The notes under the pieces were generated by a model, which was given only the letters and a program-made list of their open reading frames with translations, was not told where the DNA came from and did no database searches. From Acidobacteriaceae bacterium (GTDB lineage: Bacteria; Acidobacteriota; Terriglobia; Terriglobales; Acidobacteriaceae), in assembly GCA_003151435.1 (NCBI GenBank), contig PLXP01000177.1:9940-42804 (forward strand): a stretch of DNA of 32,865 nt, given 5' to 3'. Positions 32,300-32,865 of the stretch are shown here, piece after piece (position 1 is the stretch's first letter; each line of letters opens with the position of its first letter). The position numbers were made by a program, and so were the translations under genes.

Positions 32300-32865
32300 G
32301 GCGCACCGAACCTGTGAACATGGCTGAAGATGTTGGCGGCCCAGACCGCGAACATCACCAGGAAGACGGCGCCGGAGAGGTAGGCAGCCTTGCGGCCGCG
32401 GAGTCCTGCAGTGCTGCGGACGAAGATCAGCAGCACGTAAATGGCCCACATCACGAAGGAAGCAATGACTTTAGGATCGCGGAAGTAGGCGGCGCCCAGC
32501 GCTGTTTCCTGGGCCAGAACCGAGCCGATGACGAGGCCCACCGTCATGCAGGGAAAGCCAAAGAGGAGGGTAGCGTAGGCGATGCGTTCGAGAGTGTCGA
32601 GCGGCGGCAGCCACTCCAGGGGGGCCCACCAGGAGTCTTGGCCCGGCTTGTGCTTGCTCTTGATGCGGCGCTCCTGGAGGAGGTAAAGCGCGGAGGCCAG
32701 GACGCTGAAGCCGAGCGCGGCATAGGCGGTGAGCAGCGCCACGATGTGTGCTACAAGCCAACTGATGCGAACTCCAGGGGAGGGAAAAATATAGCGGTCT
32801 GTCCCCAGCGAGGGCACAAAGACGATGAAGAATGTGATTGGTAAAGCGAAGATTCCAAGGGAGAT
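32296..32865 (-). CDS. CcsA/HemX-like cytochrome c assembly membrane protein, 5' truncated by window end
   Basis: The frame stays open to the window edge and codes for a further membrane-like segment (ISLGIFALPITFFIVF), so the start lies outside and the GTG at 32817 is internal. The visible 189 residues have about five membrane helices. They include SWLVAHIVALLTAYAALGFSVLASALYLLQER, with a conserved-type His, and a C-terminal AANIFSHVH, with two His in a suitable place for heme ligation. This fits the CcsA/HemX family, which handles heme at the inner membrane and often lies upstream of hemA. The stop overlaps the hemA start by 4 bp. Which sub-family (CcsA itself or HemX) cannot be settled from the part seen. 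Confidence 0.8.
   Translation of the reverse strand: MSLGIFALPITFFIVFVPSLGTDRYIFPSPGVRISWLVAHIVALLTAYAALGFSVLASALYLLQERRIKSKHKPGQDSWWAPLEWLPPLDTLERIAYATLLFGFPCMTVGLVIGSVLAQETALGAAYFRDPKVIASFVMWAIYVLLIFVRSTAGLRGRKAAYLSGAVFLVMFAVWAANIFSHVHRFGAP

Noticed and set aside
32300..32449. Longer hemA frame starting about 150 bp upstream
   Set aside because: The conserved N-terminus begins at ATG 32299, and the extra part overlaps the ccsA/hemX-like gene in another frame.
1..32865. tRNA, rRNA, insertion sequences, integrase or phage genes
   Set aside because: None could be recognised by eye on either strand; no transposase or integrase motifs appear in any plausible coding frame.

Overview
The window looks like chromosomal DNA of an Acidobacteriota bacterium (Terriglobia/Acidobacteriaceae type). 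This is inferred from high GC, an Oar-like TonB-dependent receptor with an N-terminal carboxypeptidase-regulatory-like domain, overlapping-gene operons, and short palindromic repeats that resemble ones I associate with that phylum. No rRNA, tRNA, CRISPR array or insertion sequence was seen.

Left third (1-10012), accessory region. The edge carries the C-terminal part of a membrane Ser/Thr kinase with TPRs, then a small beta-rich unknown. Next comes the most notable locus. A leftward pair encodes a likely bacterial gasdermin (4189-5025) and a gingipain/C25-like caspase-fold protease (2683-4131). Divergent from it, only 96 bp away, is a CHAT-caspase/TPR protein (5122-7785). Downstream follow a small SLOG/Rossmann-like protein (7844-8509), a helical lipoprotein (8710-9651) and a small helical protein (9674-10012). 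The layout suggests an abortive-infection or programmed-death module: a sensor or scaffold with CHAT protease, a second caspase-fold protease, and a pore-forming gasdermin freed by proteolysis. Gasdermins beside proteases are known in bacteria. A gasdermin paired with a C25-like protease and flanked by CHAT-TPR, SLOG-like and lipoprotein genes is not a combination I recall being described.

Middle (10181-21642). This part holds a tryptophanase-type beta-eliminating lyase, then a leftward group of an SsuB/NrtD-like ATPase with an AAA-associated C-terminus, a fused double permease and a Gfo/Idh/MocA oxidoreductase. Two tandem stand-alone receiver proteins follow. A bidirectional terminator separates them from a leftward pair: a DUF5666-like exported protein and the TonB-dependent receptor.

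Right third (21830-32865), mostly housekeeping. A leftward row runs mutS, nagZ, anmK and a peptide-type ABC binding lipoprotein, which points to cell-wall recycling plus oligopeptide or muropeptide uptake. A rightward small exported GlcG/HbpS-like protein lies next to a leftward heme operon of ccsA/hemX-like (cut by the window end), hemA, hemC and hemD. These four overlap by 4 bp at every junction, which suggests translational coupling of early tetrapyrrole synthesis.
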